Origin: Microcoleus sp. FACHB-68
Lineage (GTDB): Bacteria > Cyanobacteriota > Cyanobacteriia > Cyanobacteriales > Oscillatoriaceae
DNA length: 64,000 nucleotides
NCBI RefSeq assembly: GCF_014695715.1
Contig: NZ_JACJOT010000001.1
Coordinates: forward strand, 1 to 64,000
Reading direction: 5' to 3'
Shown one piece after another: positions 48,139-57,442 of the stretch. Position 1 is the stretch's first letter; every line of letters starts with the position of its first letter. The notes beneath the pieces are model-generated. The model had not been told where the DNA came from, searched no databases, and saw only the letters and a list, made by a program, of their open reading frames with translations. A program made the translations under genes and the position numbers.

Positions 48139-49539
48139 TCAGACAGTTGCTTTTATTTGCTCATCAGAAACCCAGATTCCGTGAAAGCCATAAGGCACAC
48201 GCTGGGGAATAATCACCCGTGCCACCGGCTCAGATTTCATATCTTGAGCATTGACAACGACTAATTCAGAAACATCGTCTTTGGCATCATAAACAAAGGT
48301 GATCAACCAGCCGGCATCCTCATCTGTTGCATCCGGATGGGGTACAAAGACAGCCTCACCGCCAAAGCGTTCCCGTCCGAATTCATGGGTTTCGGAACTT
48401 CCAGAATTGAGATCGTACTTAATCAAACCATCAAACACCGGCATCGGAGTCGCTGCGGTTTTTGCTGTGTAACCGTAGCGATGAGATCGCCCCATGAATT
48501 GTTCATTTAACCGAGGAAAATCTGAAGGGCGATCATCTAATGCTTCCTCTTGCACAGTGCCGGTTTTGAGATTAAATCGCCAACGGTATAAACGAGCAAA
48601 TTCTCCCTCTGTTTCACCGGGTGTCGGTTCTGACACCAACACACTGGTAGAATTCATGCGGCAGGCAAGCAACACCACTTCATCCCCATCTTCATAGGCA
48701 TTCAGGGTATGAAATACGAAACAGGGCGGACTTTCAAACCAGCGAATATTGCTATTATCTCCATGACGCGGCACAATCCCAAACCGGCTTGGACGATCTC
48801 GCTCAAACATCAAACCAGGTTGACCTTTTTGCATTCGATCCATGCGAAAAGTCAGCGGCAAATCCATAAAAATTGTGTAGTTTTCCGTGATGGCAAAATC
48901 GTGCATCATCACACCCACCGGCAGCTCAATCGGCACTGTTCGCAACAGTTCACCTTCTGCTGAAACTACACTATATTTGACGTGAGGTCGAGACGCGATC
49001 GAGTAGCCAAAAAACATCATCTCACCCGTTACCGCATCTACCTTAGGATGTGCGGTAAACGCAGAAACCAGCTTGCCATCAAAATTATAGGTGCCGGCAG
49101 TCTCCAAACCGGGTAACTCAATTGCATGAGGTTCTCCCCCTTCCCAAAGTGCCAAAAGGCGACCATCATGCCAGATTAAAGCCGTGTTTGCCGTATTTTT
49201 TCCAGGGCCGTGGGGATTATTCGGTTGCGGCGGTTCCAACAGCCCACTCCAAATCGCCTTGCCGGCATCGTGTTCAATTTTATATCCCCGCGTCCGGACA
49301 TAGCGATTGCAATAGGAAGCTTTGCCGTTGCTAATTTGCACCCCATGCAACATCCCATCCCCATCAAACCAGTGATAGCGACCAATGGGTGAGAATTGCG
49401 GATTCGGGCCATTTCGCACAAACATCCCAGATAACTCAGGAGGCAACTCGCCAATCACTTTAAGATTATCTGCTGTGATTTCCTCGCGCACCGGCGCAAA
49501 ATTGCCCTGTAAAAAGGGATCAACTGCTGTTACAGCCAT
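48139..49539 (-). CDS. Carotenoid cleavage oxygenase (RPE65 family)
   Basis: A non-haem iron dioxygenase that cleaves carotenoids or apocarotenoids. The four iron-binding His are in FTAHPKVDAVTGEMMFFGYS, VGVMMHDFAITENYTIFMDLPL, CFVFHTLNAYEDGDE and VPYGFHGIW at the C-terminus. LSGMFVRNGPNPQF and HWFDGDGMLHGV are further family blocks. The length (466) fits the cyanobacterial enzymes near the Synechocystis Diox/ACO group; exact substrate and cleavage position cannot be assigned. It is monocistronic with its own terminator. Confidence 0.9.
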   Translation of the reverse strand: MAVTAVDPFLQGNFAPVREEITADNLKVIGELPPELSGMFVRNGPNPQFSPIGRYHWFDGDGMLHGVQISNGKASYCNRYVRTRGYKIEHDAGKAIWSGLLEPPQPNNPHGPGKNTANTALIWHDGRLLALWEGGEPHAIELPGLETAGTYNFDGKLVSAFTAHPKVDAVTGEMMFFGYSIASRPHVKYSVVSAEGELLRTVPIELPVGVMMHDFAITENYTIFMDLPLTFRMDRMQKGQPGLMFERDRPSRFGIVPRHGDNSNIRWFESPPCFVFHTLNAYEDGDEVVLLACRMNSTSVLVSEPTPGETEGEFARLYRWRFNLKTGTVQEEALDDRPSDFPRLNEQFMGRSHRYGYTAKTAATPMPVFDGLIKYDLNSGSSETHEFGRERFGGEAVFVPHPDATDEDAGWLITFVYDAKDDVSELVVVNAQDMKSEPVARVIIPQRVPYGFHGIWVSDEQIKATV

Positions 49540-50266
49540 TGTGTTTGCTCTAATGATAGATATCTCTTTATTTAAAGCTTAGCTAAAAACAGAAAATCCA
49601 GGCTCACCCGATAGGGGAGTTGTAAAAATGCCGATACACTCTATAGAATTGGTTGCCGGCTTCTGCAATAAGATATCGATCAAGCCTTGAAAATCGGAGC
49701 AACCAACCGCGTTTTTCACCAAAACAACGTTTTTTGCGCTTAGCTATCCTTAAAACATTGATAAAAAAATTACAATGACGACTTTGGAAAAGCTATTAGA
49801 TGAGTTTATATTTTCTTAATTTGATTTATTTTTTTATAAGCTGTCGATATCTTTTTCTCCTTCAAAATGTATATGATCTTTAGAAGTTTCATTTATTAAG
49901 GGGATTTCCCATTTTTTAATTACTTCAGTTATTTTATCATTAACTTCAGTAAGACGCGTTTTAATTAAATATTCTGAAATTTTTCTAGTGGTTTTTATGA
50001 CGGCTATTCTCAATTTTTGAGAGTATAAGTTATTCCACATAATAAAATTTAACCTTTACAGGTTGTAAATTAATACTCATACAGAGAAAATTATACTGGG
50101 GCGATTAAATACCCAACTTCACTCTTGAGATAGATATATTTTGGGAAAATAAAGCACAAATGTAGATGGCAATCCCTGTGCTGCTATACCGAGCGCTGCT
50201 GTTTAGGCACGTTGAAAAAAGCAGACTACACTGAAATCCATTCAAGAATTAATACATCAAATCATT
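49540..50266. other. Intergenic, 727 bp, one doubtful small ORF
   Basis: AT-rich. A 68-codon minus-strand frame (49834-50040) encodes a Lys/Ile-rich peptide with no recognisable motif and no clear ribosome binding site; I do not call it a gene. The promoter of the WD40 pseudogene would lie near 50200. Confidence 0.4.
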
Positions 50267-50701
50267 ATGCCATTGCAAAGGATAGCTTTGATCGCGCTCA
50301 TTAGCCTTTTTTGCACTAGCTTAAGATCTGTCACGGTTAGTGCAGCCAGGGAAGAGGTGCCTAGCTGGGAAAACTTTAAGATCCAAAATCAGCTTGCTCG
50401 TACCCTGTCGGGACATTCAGCCGTCGTCATCAGTTAAGCTGTGGGGACAAAAAGTGAAGTGCCGGTGATCGCTGGTGTCAGTCGGGAACAAACTATCAAA
50501 ATTTGGAGTTTGAACAGCGGCGAAGTCATTCATACCCTTGCCGGTCATTCTCTGCCAATTTTGGCACTGGCTATGAGCAGGGATGGGAAAATTTTAGTCG
50601 GTGCCGGCAATGACTAAACGATTAAGCTGTCGAATGTAACAACCGGCCCGCAAATTCCCCAACTGTCTGAGTCGGAGGGTGTTTTGAGTGATCAGTGCTG
50701 A
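50267..50701 (+). pseudogene. Secreted WD40-repeat protein, decayed
   Basis: From ATG 50267 the frame gives a signal peptide (LIALISLFCTSLRSVTVSAA) then WD40 repeats: LARTLSGHSAVV, EQTIKIWSLNSGEVIHTLAGHSLPILALAMSRDGKILVGAGND and TIKLSNVTTG. It is interrupted in frame by TAA near 50437 and another TAA where a Lys is expected after GND. It stops after about two repeats. Most of the propeller is missing. Confidence 0.75.
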
Positions 50702-51206
50702 GTTAGGGTGTTTTGAGAACCGGCTTCAGTTTGGTGTTTGCAACCAGGCGGACGGCCAGCCTAGGGGTTTGACACTCGCTTGGCTCAACCCCTCGACTTG
50801 AATGTAAAAATGTTTTAGTCTATGAGTAGTCTACTATCATTTTCAATAAAAAATCTGTACAAACTCGATTAACCGCAGCTATGCTATCACCATATTTTGT
50901 AAAAATACAGCGCTAACTGTTTTATAGAAAAGCGCTTGAAAATGCCTTCTCAGCAAAATAAATGATAAGAACACTGCAAAAAATAGGTTGGGTTTGAACA
51001 GACGGTGCGCTCGTAAAAGGCTAAACAATTTTTAATAAAGTTGGATGAATTTAGCCGAACCGGACAGGCGAATCAGGCGCTAAGAGCAATGAGGGTTTAC
51101 CCGCAGGGAGGGTTGTTAAGCCCAGACAGATAAAAAAGGTAATCAAACCTCTGAATTGCCATTATTAACCTTTGGAAATCTAGTTATTAAGAGAGAAGCA
51201 GGTTGA
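50702..51206. other. Intergenic, 505 bp, no feature recognised
   Basis: It contains a GGTTGGGTTTG piece near 50987 resembling the REP family seen elsewhere. No coding frame or clear terminator is visible. Confidence 0.4.
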
Positions 51207-53237
51207 TTGAACAGCAAACCGAAAAACTTGTCCGCCCTGATCTCGACCTGTGTGGCACCATTGTTTCAGGGCTTTGAATCTAGATCGTCCGTGATTTCTA
51301 AGTTTTTTCGCCGGCTTCACCATAAAACACCGGACTTAACGAGTTGGGGGGCCGTCTTCATCGCCTCTATATCTGTAACCGGCGCAGTGCTGGCAGCGCG
51401 GCAGTTGGGCTGGCTGCAACCTGTAGAACTGGCGGTTTTCGACCGGATGGTGCTACGCAGGGCAGATGAAGGCCCAGATCCCCGGCTGCTGGTGGTCGCT
51501 ATTACAGAAGATGATATCCAAACTCTTAAGCAATCAACGGTCTCGGATCAGTTCGTAGCCATAGCGCTGGAGAAATTACAGCAATATCAGCCGGCAGTCA
51601 TTGGTTTAGACATCTTTCGAGACATTGCCCAAGGAACCGGGATCGATCAACTTGAGGTGCAACTGAAAAAGCCCAACGTGATCGCCATTACTAAAATGGG
51701 TCTGTCTAATACCGGCAGACTGGAAGTGCCGCCGCCACCAAGTGTGCCGGTAGAACGCATCGGGTTTAACGACATCCTGCAAGATGCAGACGGCGTTGTG
51801 CGTCGCAGTTTGCTGTTTGGCAACCTCACTCCAGACACCGTTCTTTACTCGTTCGCCTTACAGTTAGCCTCCAGCTATTTAGCACAGCGCGGGATCGAGC
51901 CTCAAAACAGCAAAAGTGACCCTTACCTCATCTATTGGGGAAAGGCAGCATTTACGCAGCTACAGCCCAATTCTGGGGGCTATGAAAAGCTGGATGCCCA
52001 AGGTTATCAGGTCTTGCTCAATTATCGATCCGCTCGCAATGTTGCACGCGTCGTCAGCTTGACGCAGGTGTTGTATGGCCAGATCGAGCCGGCTTGGATA
52101 AAAGACAAAATCGTTCTCATTGGCTACACAGCGCCAAGTAAAAGAGACCTTTTCTTGACCCCCTACAGTCCCAGCCAAAAGCAGGAACCCAAGATGGCTG
52201 GGGTATTGGTTCACGCGCAAATGGTTAGCCACATCCTCACGGCAACCCTAGGAGAACGCCCTCTGTTCTGGTTTTGGCCAGAATGGGCGGAGGTGTTGTG
52301 GGTTGGGTTCTGGGCAGTTGTTGGGGGAACTTTGGCTTGGTATGTCCGCCATCCGGTGGGGCTGATCATGAGTGTAACCGGGGTGGTTGTGATCGTGTTT
52401 GGCACCAGCTTTTATCTGTTCACCCGTGCCGGTTGGGTTTCCACCGCAACGCCGGCTTTAGCCACCTTAGTCACTGGTGGTTTAGTTCTTGCTTACCGGG
52501 GCTATCAAGCCCAACAGCAACAACAAATGGTCATGAAGCTTTTGGGGCAAAATACTTCCCCCGAAGTGGCTGAGGCGCTTTGGAACAGTCGCGATCGTTT
52601 ACTCAAGTCGGGAAAGCTTTCCGGACAAAAGCTGATCGCCACCATGATGTTTACAGACCTTAAAGATTTCAGCACGATCTCAGAACAAATGCCGCCAGAA
52701 GTTTTGCTGGAGTGGTTAAACGAATATCTCAGCGTTTTGAGTGAGACGGTGCGGGAGCATAAAGGCATTATTAATAAGTTTACCGGCGATGGCATTATGG
52801 CCGCGTTTGGAGTGCCAATGGTTCGCAGCAGTGATACCGAGATTGCCGAGGATGCGCGTCATGCCGTGTCTTGCGGGATGGCATTTGGAGAACGCCTCAA
52901 GGAAATTAACGCGGACTGGCAGCGGCGGGGGTTGCCGGTGGTTCAAATGCGGGTAGGGATTTTTACGGGGCCGGTTGTTGCCGGCAGTTTGGGGGGCAAA
53001 GAGCGGATGGAATACGGCATCATTGGCGATAGTGTTAACATTGCTTCCCGGCTAGAAAGTTGCGAGAAAGACCGGCAATCTAGCATTTGCCGGGTGTTAA
53101 TTGCTAAGGAAACTTTGGTTCACATTGAAGATGAGTTTTTCGTAGAACACTGGGGTCCCCTGGCTTTGAAGGGTAAGCAGCAAACGGTTGATGTTTACCG
53201 GGTGGTTGGCCGCCGGTCTGTGAGTCCAAGTCAGTAA
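51207..53237 (+). CDS. CHASE2-domain adenylate cyclase, membrane-bound
   Basis: The protein is 676 residues: an N-terminal span, an extracytoplasmic CHASE2 sensor domain (about 70-350; ELAVFDRMVLRRADEGPDPRLLVVAI, AVIGLDIFRD, DKIVLIGYTAPSKRDLFLTPYS, AGVLVHAQMVSHILT), three spans (about 355-440) and a class III cyclase domain (about 475-660). Catalytic motifs are MMFTDLKDFSTIS, NKFTGDGIMAAFG and YGIIGDSVNIASRLES; Lys and Asp at the base-reading positions point to ATP. It uses a TTG start at 51207, with no better start downstream. It senses an unknown external signal and makes cAMP. Confidence 0.9.
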   Translation: MNSKPKNLSALISTCVAPLFQGFESRSSVISKFFRRLHHKTPDLTSWGAVFIASISVTGAVLAARQLGWLQPVELAVFDRMVLRRADEGPDPRLLVVAITEDDIQTLKQSTVSDQFVAIALEKLQQYQPAVIGLDIFRDIAQGTGIDQLEVQLKKPNVIAITKMGLSNTGRLEVPPPPSVPVERIGFNDILQDADGVVRRSLLFGNLTPDTVLYSFALQLASSYLAQRGIEPQNSKSDPYLIYWGKAAFTQLQPNSGGYEKLDAQGYQVLLNYRSARNVARVVSLTQVLYGQIEPAWIKDKIVLIGYTAPSKRDLFLTPYSPSQKQEPKMAGVLVHAQMVSHILTATLGERPLFWFWPEWAEVLWVGFWAVVGGTLAWYVRHPVGLIMSVTGVVVIVFGTSFYLFTRAGWVSTATPALATLVTGGLVLAYRGYQAQQQQQMVMKLLGQNTSPEVAEALWNSRDRLLKSGKLSGQKLIATMMFTDLKDFSTISEQMPPEVLLEWLNEYLSVLSETVREHKGIINKFTGDGIMAAFGVPMVRSSDTEIAEDARHAVSCGMAFGERLKEINADWQRRGLPVVQMRVGIFTGPVVAGSLGGKERMEYGIIGDSVNIASRLESCEKDRQSSICRVLIAKETLVHIEDEFFVEHWGPLALKGKQQTVDVYRVVGRRSVSPSQ

Positions 53238-53392
53238 AGGTTCTGCCGGCAATTGGGTTTTTTTCAACCGCAGATCAACGCAGATGTGAGTGATAGCCTA
53301 CTGTTGGGTATAGGTCGATAAGTCTAGATGAACTTCGTTTCTGGGGCAGTGGAGACGTTATATGTTCGCGTTTCCAGGGTACGAAACTTGAG

Positions 53393-53443
53393 AAAAATGA
53401 AGAATTAAGAGACTCTATTTTCAATGCTTAATTCTTCATTTTT
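53393..53443. terminator. Bidirectional terminator between convergent genes
   Basis: AAAAATGAAGAATTAAG (53393-53409) is perfectly complementary to CTTAATTCTTCATTTTT (53427-53443), a 17-bp stem with flanking T/A runs. It serves the cyclase (plus) and the TPR gene (minus). Confidence 0.75.
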
Positions 53444-53462
53444 ACCTGAGTTCTAAATCTAA

Positions 53463-54554
53463 TCAGTTTTTGAGTTCTCGCAGCATTTTATCAACTTTTT
53501 CCACCCATTCATTGTTGCCCTGCTTTTTATAGAGTTTGCGGGCTTCCTCAAAGGCTTCTTTTGCTTCTTTCTGGCGATCGCGACCTTTAAATGCTAGAGC
53601 CAGGTTATAGTAAGCTCCCGCATTTTCAGGAGCGAGTTCAATAACCTCTTCGTAAGCCACAATCGCTGCTAAATAATCCTGCTGTTGCAACCGAACGTCA
53701 CCAATTGCCGCTTGTGCTTCTACAGATTTGGGATTAATGGTTATAGCTTGTTTATAAGCTACGAGAGCACGAGCCAAATCATTTTGCGCTTGATATATTT
53801 TGCCAACTTGGAAGTGAATGTCAGCATTACGCGGCTCTAGTTGGGCAGCTCGTTCTAATTCCACTCTCGCAGCGTTTAAGTTGCCTTGCGCCAAGTAAGC
53901 GGTGCCTAAACCCAGCTTCACACTTGCTTGCCTGGGAGCCATTCCAGCGGCTCGCTGCAGCACCTCAATTGCTTCCTGATGCCGGCCTTGCCGTACGAGC
54001 GATAACCCCATCGACTCATAAGCCTTCCAGTATTTGCCGTCAAGATCAATGGCTTTTTGAAACGCATTCTCAGCGCCTTTGTAGTCTTCCTGGCGCATCA
54101 GCACAACGCCTAGTGCCACCAAAGCATTCATGTTTTTCGGATCAATTTGGGCGGCGCGACGATAGGCACCGGCAGCACCGGCATTATCGCCGGCTTGAGC
54201 TAAACTGAATCCCAGCGCGTATTGAAAATCTCCATTATTGGGTTCAATGGCAACGGCTTGCCGGTAGGCTTCTGCTGCTGCTTCGTAGTTTGCCTGACGC
54301 GCTTGCACGTAGCCTATGCCAGAGAAAATTCGGGCGTTTTTGCGGTCTAAGTTGGCTGCTTGTTCGTAAAGTGTTAAGGCGGTGGGAAAATCTCCTTTGT
54401 TCACTAATTCACGGGCTTGCTGGAGAAGTTTGCCCAGCTGTTGGTTGTTGTTGTTTTGCGCCACAAGTGCTTGAGCTTGGGCGACAGGTGGCTGGGTGGC
54501 GGGGAGCGATCCCAACAACCAGAAACTGACGACGAACAGAGTTTGCTTTTGCAC
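53463..54554 (-). CDS. Secreted tetratricopeptide-repeat protein
   Basis: The 363-residue protein starts at GTG 54554. A signal peptide (LFVVSFWLLGSLPATQPPVAQAQA) and an Asn/Gln linker precede about nine TPR units, such as DFPTALTLYEQAANLDRKNARIF, NYEAAAEAYRQAVAIEPNNGDF and DYLAAIVAYEEVIELAPENAGAYYNLALAF. TPRs mediate protein contacts, probably in the periplasm. No catalytic domain or specific partner is seen. Confidence 0.85.
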   Translation of the reverse strand: MQKQTLFVVSFWLLGSLPATQPPVAQAQALVAQNNNNQQLGKLLQQARELVNKGDFPTALTLYEQAANLDRKNARIFSGIGYVQARQANYEAAAEAYRQAVAIEPNNGDFQYALGFSLAQAGDNAGAAGAYRRAAQIDPKNMNALVALGVVLMRQEDYKGAENAFQKAIDLDGKYWKAYESMGLSLVRQGRHQEAIEVLQRAAGMAPRQASVKLGLGTAYLAQGNLNAARVELERAAQLEPRNADIHFQVGKIYQAQNDLARALVAYKQAITINPKSVEAQAAIGDVRLQQQDYLAAIVAYEEVIELAPENAGAYYNLALAFKGRDRQKEAKEAFEEARKLYKKQGNNEWVEKVDKMLRELKN

Positions 54555-54670
54555 GGCCTAAGATATTCCTGCCAAATCTAATGTGCTACTGTTGCTTCAA
54601 TATTCAATCAGCCATGATTGATATTGATATCCGGATTTGTGCGACTTTTTTCACATTGCGAGGACAACCA

Positions 54671-55000
54671 ATGATTGTAACAACAACTGACGTTCTTCAA
54701 GGGATGGTCATTCAAGATTATTTGGGGATTGTAACGGCTGAAGTGGTTTACGGCACCAACGCTGTGCGAGATTTTTTTGCCGGCATTCGCGATATCATCG
54801 GTGGGCGTACCGGCAGCTACGAACAGGTGTTTGAACGTGGGCAACGGGATGCACTTGCAGAACTGGAACAACGCGCTCAGCGTATGGGTGCAGATGCGGT
54901 GATTGGCGTCGAAATAGACACCGGCACGATTAACATTGACGGAGCCGGCAGTCTGTTGCTCATTACTGCTACCGGCACCGCCGTGAAGCTACAGCGCTAA
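54671..55000 (+). CDS. UPF0145 (YbjQ/DUF74) protein
   Basis: The 110-residue protein matches the YbjQ pattern: VTTTDVLQGMVIQDYLGIVTAEVVYGTNAVRDFFAGIRDIIGGRTGSYEQVFERGQRDALAELEQRAQRMGADAVIGVEID. The family forms pentameric rings of unknown function, once called heavy-metal binding. ATG 54671 has GAGGA 7 nt upstream; the longer frame to 54581 is not needed. Its stop overlaps the stop of the convergent gene. Confidence 0.88.
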   Translation: MIVTTTDVLQGMVIQDYLGIVTAEVVYGTNAVRDFFAGIRDIIGGRTGSYEQVFERGQRDALAELEQRAQRMGADAVIGVEIDTGTINIDGAGSLLLITATGTAVKLQR

Positions 55001-55440
55001 GATTTTCGGGTGTAGTGTCCTACGAGTTCTGCTGTGGCCAAAATGTGGCTTTCCATCGCTCTCAACAAATCGTCCTTTTCGATCCCAGCTTCGAGTTCCA
55101 GGTTGTCATTCAAGGCGTAGAGTTTGAAAAAGTAGCGGTGGGTGCCGCTTGGGGGACAAGGGCCACCATAACCAAATGTGTCAAAATTATTTTTTCCTGG
55201 GAAGCCGCCGGGATTGCTTACATTCTCTGGCAGTTGGCGAGTTTCTGCCGGCAAGTTGTAAAGAACCCAGTGGACAAATGTCCCCCCTGGTGCATCGGGA
55301 TCATCAACGATCAGCGCGAAGCTTTGGGTTTCTGCCGGCACTTCATCCCAACTCAGCGGTGGGGAAATATTTTGCCCATCGCAGGTATATTTAGCGGGGA
55401 TCAACTGGTCTACAGCAAAAGCGTGACTTTTAAGTTTCAT
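54997..55440 (-). CDS. YbhB/YbcL family (PEBP-like) protein
   Basis: The 147-residue protein has the phosphatidylethanolamine-binding fold: IPAKYTCDGQNISPPLSW, SFALIVDDPDAPGGTFVHWVLYNLP and GYGGPCPPSGTHRYFFKLYALN, which form the anion-binding pocket (DPDAP and GxHxY-like). Bacterial members have no firm function. The stop codon (54997-54999) overlaps the convergent UPF0145 stop by 2 nt. Confidence 0.9.
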   Translation of the reverse strand: MKLKSHAFAVDQLIPAKYTCDGQNISPPLSWDEVPAETQSFALIVDDPDAPGGTFVHWVLYNLPAETRQLPENVSNPGGFPGKNNFDTFGYGGPCPPSGTHRYFFKLYALNDNLELEAGIEKDDLLRAMESHILATAELVGHYTRKS

Positions 55441-56128
55441 AGGCTCAATCAGCGTTTGTGTTTATATCGGACTAGGATTGGTTGTAGAGACAGATTTTAA
55501 CGTATCTTGACAAAAGTCGAGAAATCCGCTCCCCATCAACCCTGTCAAACCCGCACTTTGCCGAATAAAAATTTGCCGGTTTATGTCAGTGACAAATTGA
55601 TTAATTTGAGCCTGTCTAAAAAATTCTGGAAAGCTTTTTCTGAGTAAAACTTATAGAATAAAAAAAGATGAGGATTGGTTTTCTGGAGATGAAGCTTGAA
55701 AATCAGAAAGCTCAAAGATTGAATTTGAAGTAACACAAATAGTGGTGAAATATCTAGAGAACATTTGAATCAAAAGTAAAACCGATTCAGCTTTCCCAAC
55801 ACACTTTCGGTTACATAAGCCAACACAGATTCACAATTGCTGAAGTTGAAGATGCGATTCGCCGGAGCGCGTGGCAAACGGCTGAACAAAATCGTCTTGA
55901 ATCCCGTAAACATTTCTCCTAGGATACGGTCAGGGTATTAAGTCAATAGCATTCTGGCTAGAAGATTGCGGCTCTAGATGCTAACACGCTCCGAGAAAGT
56001 TTGGCTGTATCAATGTAACGATGGGAACCCACAGAAGTTTTTGTTCTGGGTTGGCTTCATAACGGCAACAGCAGCACCCAGGATTTTAGGAGAAGCTGCC
56101 TTTTCAATGATTCAAGCAGAAGGGATGG
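55441..56128. other. Intergenic, 688 bp, possible decayed gene
   Basis: Near 55815-55910 a plus-strand frame reads HRFTIAEVEDAIRRSAWQTAEQNRLESRKHFS before stopping. Other frames also show protein-like stretches. It may be a gene in an advanced state of decay; I cannot name a family. Confidence 0.3.
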
Positions 56129-56968
56129 TCAACTCTCAGTTGGGGATGCTTCTCTAAACCACTCTAAGGCTTTCTGAGCAATTGGCCCAGGAACCGTATG
56201 AGGCCCATCAAATTCCTCGTATACCACCTCATAGCCGGCTCGCTGCATTACAGGTACAATTCGACGGCTACATCGATCAATTCGTAGAACCTCGTCCCGT
56301 TGGCCGTGAGAGATGAACAATTGGGGTTTGCCAACTTGGGCTGCCGGTGACATGAATCCGGGTGAGAAGGCAACGACATGGGTAAACAAGTCGCCATTGG
56401 TGACGCCAACCGAGAGAGCATAGGAAGCGCCATCAGAGAAGCCGGCAACTGCCAGCCGGCTTGGATCTATGGCATAACGGCTGAAGGTCTGTGCCAGTGC
56501 CCGATCCATGAAGGCAATGTCGGGTCCATACTGACCCATAATCACATCCCAAGTCTGCCGGCGTGAGTCTACAGCGAGCAAAATCGTCTCGTATGGATCT
56601 GCTAGGCTGCGAACGATATTCAGTGCGCCCTCAGCGTCGCCTCCTGCACCGTGTAGCATCAAGACGAGAGGGGCGGGACGCTCAGGGCGATAGCCCTTGG
56701 GCACGTAGAGGAAGCCATCTCGCTTAACATCCAACTTCAACGGATGGAGTCCGGGAATTCCGGCTTCTGTGGGCTGACTTGGACGAGAACGCAATCGTCC
56801 TTCAGTCGCAGCTGAACCAGCTTGCTTCGAGCTTCTCATAATCGATAAGTCCTGTTTTAGGCAACTGGATATTTGAGAGACAGCGAGGGGTAAGACAACA
56901 GCGGCTACCCCAAACCGAAGAAGTTGTCGTCGTGTCCAGTTAGGGAGAAACCGATTATATTGCCTCAT
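56129..56968 (-). CDS. PHB-depolymerase-like esterase (alpha/beta hydrolase), exported
   Basis: The roughly 280-residue protein has a Tat-type signal (TRRQLLRFGVAAVVLPLAV). The hydrolase core shows PLVLMLHGAGGDAEGA (oxyanion hole), VAGFSDGASYALSVG (nucleophile Ser), SHGQRDEVLRID (Asp) and EFDGPHTVPGPIA (His). The closest fold group is the LpqC/PHB depolymerase esterases; the substrate is unknown. I prefer the ATG at 56968, with AGGA 9 nt upstream, over 56989, whose upstream purine run touches the start. Confidence 0.78.
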   Translation of the reverse strand: MRQYNRFLPNWTRRQLLRFGVAAVVLPLAVSQISSCLKQDLSIMRSSKQAGSAATEGRLRSRPSQPTEAGIPGLHPLKLDVKRDGFLYVPKGYRPERPAPLVLMLHGAGGDAEGALNIVRSLADPYETILLAVDSRRQTWDVIMGQYGPDIAFMDRALAQTFSRYAIDPSRLAVAGFSDGASYALSVGVTNGDLFTHVVAFSPGFMSPAAQVGKPQLFISHGQRDEVLRIDRCSRRIVPVMQRAGYEVVYEEFDGPHTVPGPIAQKALEWFREASPTES

Positions 56969-57442
56969 AGCGTTTGTCCTATTAGGCATTTCCTGAGCCT
57001 ACACCGGAGGACATAAGTGTCCCGGTGCGGGAAAATATAGAAATCTTCTATATCTGTGTGTTTGACAATCTCAAAGACTTTATCCAATCAGTGAAAATTA
57101 TGCCTCCACGCTAAGACGTTCGATGGTTTCTTATCCTCTCTCTTTCGGAAGATTCAGGCTCATTGAATTGTTAACTTTCCACGTGACATAATACACAATA
57201 ATCGTGCCGATTTTAACCTAGAATTGTTCAGCTAGTTTATTCCAGTTAAGATAATGGAGATTCGCTACTTTGAAACTAAAAATTATTAGTAGGTTAGAAC
57301 TAGAAAAACTGTTTCTAAACAATTATGAATTGTTCTGTTTAAGCTTCGCCAAGCAACGCAACAGGGTAGGAATCATTATAAGACAATAAAAAAGATGCCG
57401 AGATAAACAACCGGCATCTTTTCCTCTTTTCATTTCACAGGT
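56969..57442. other. Intergenic with the ileS terminator
   Basis: The right end holds the ileS terminator. The rest is AT-rich, with the esterase promoter presumably near 57000-57060. No gene is seen. Confidence 0.5.
57387..57421 (-). terminator. Terminator of ileS
   Basis: On the minus strand AAGATGCCG and CGGCATCTT form the stem, followed by TTTTTATT. It lies 22 bp after the ileS stop. Confidence 0.85.

Noticed and set aside
49834-50040. Small Lys/Ile-rich minus-strand ORF
   Set aside because: AT-rich intergenic DNA, no ribosome binding site, no recognisable motif.
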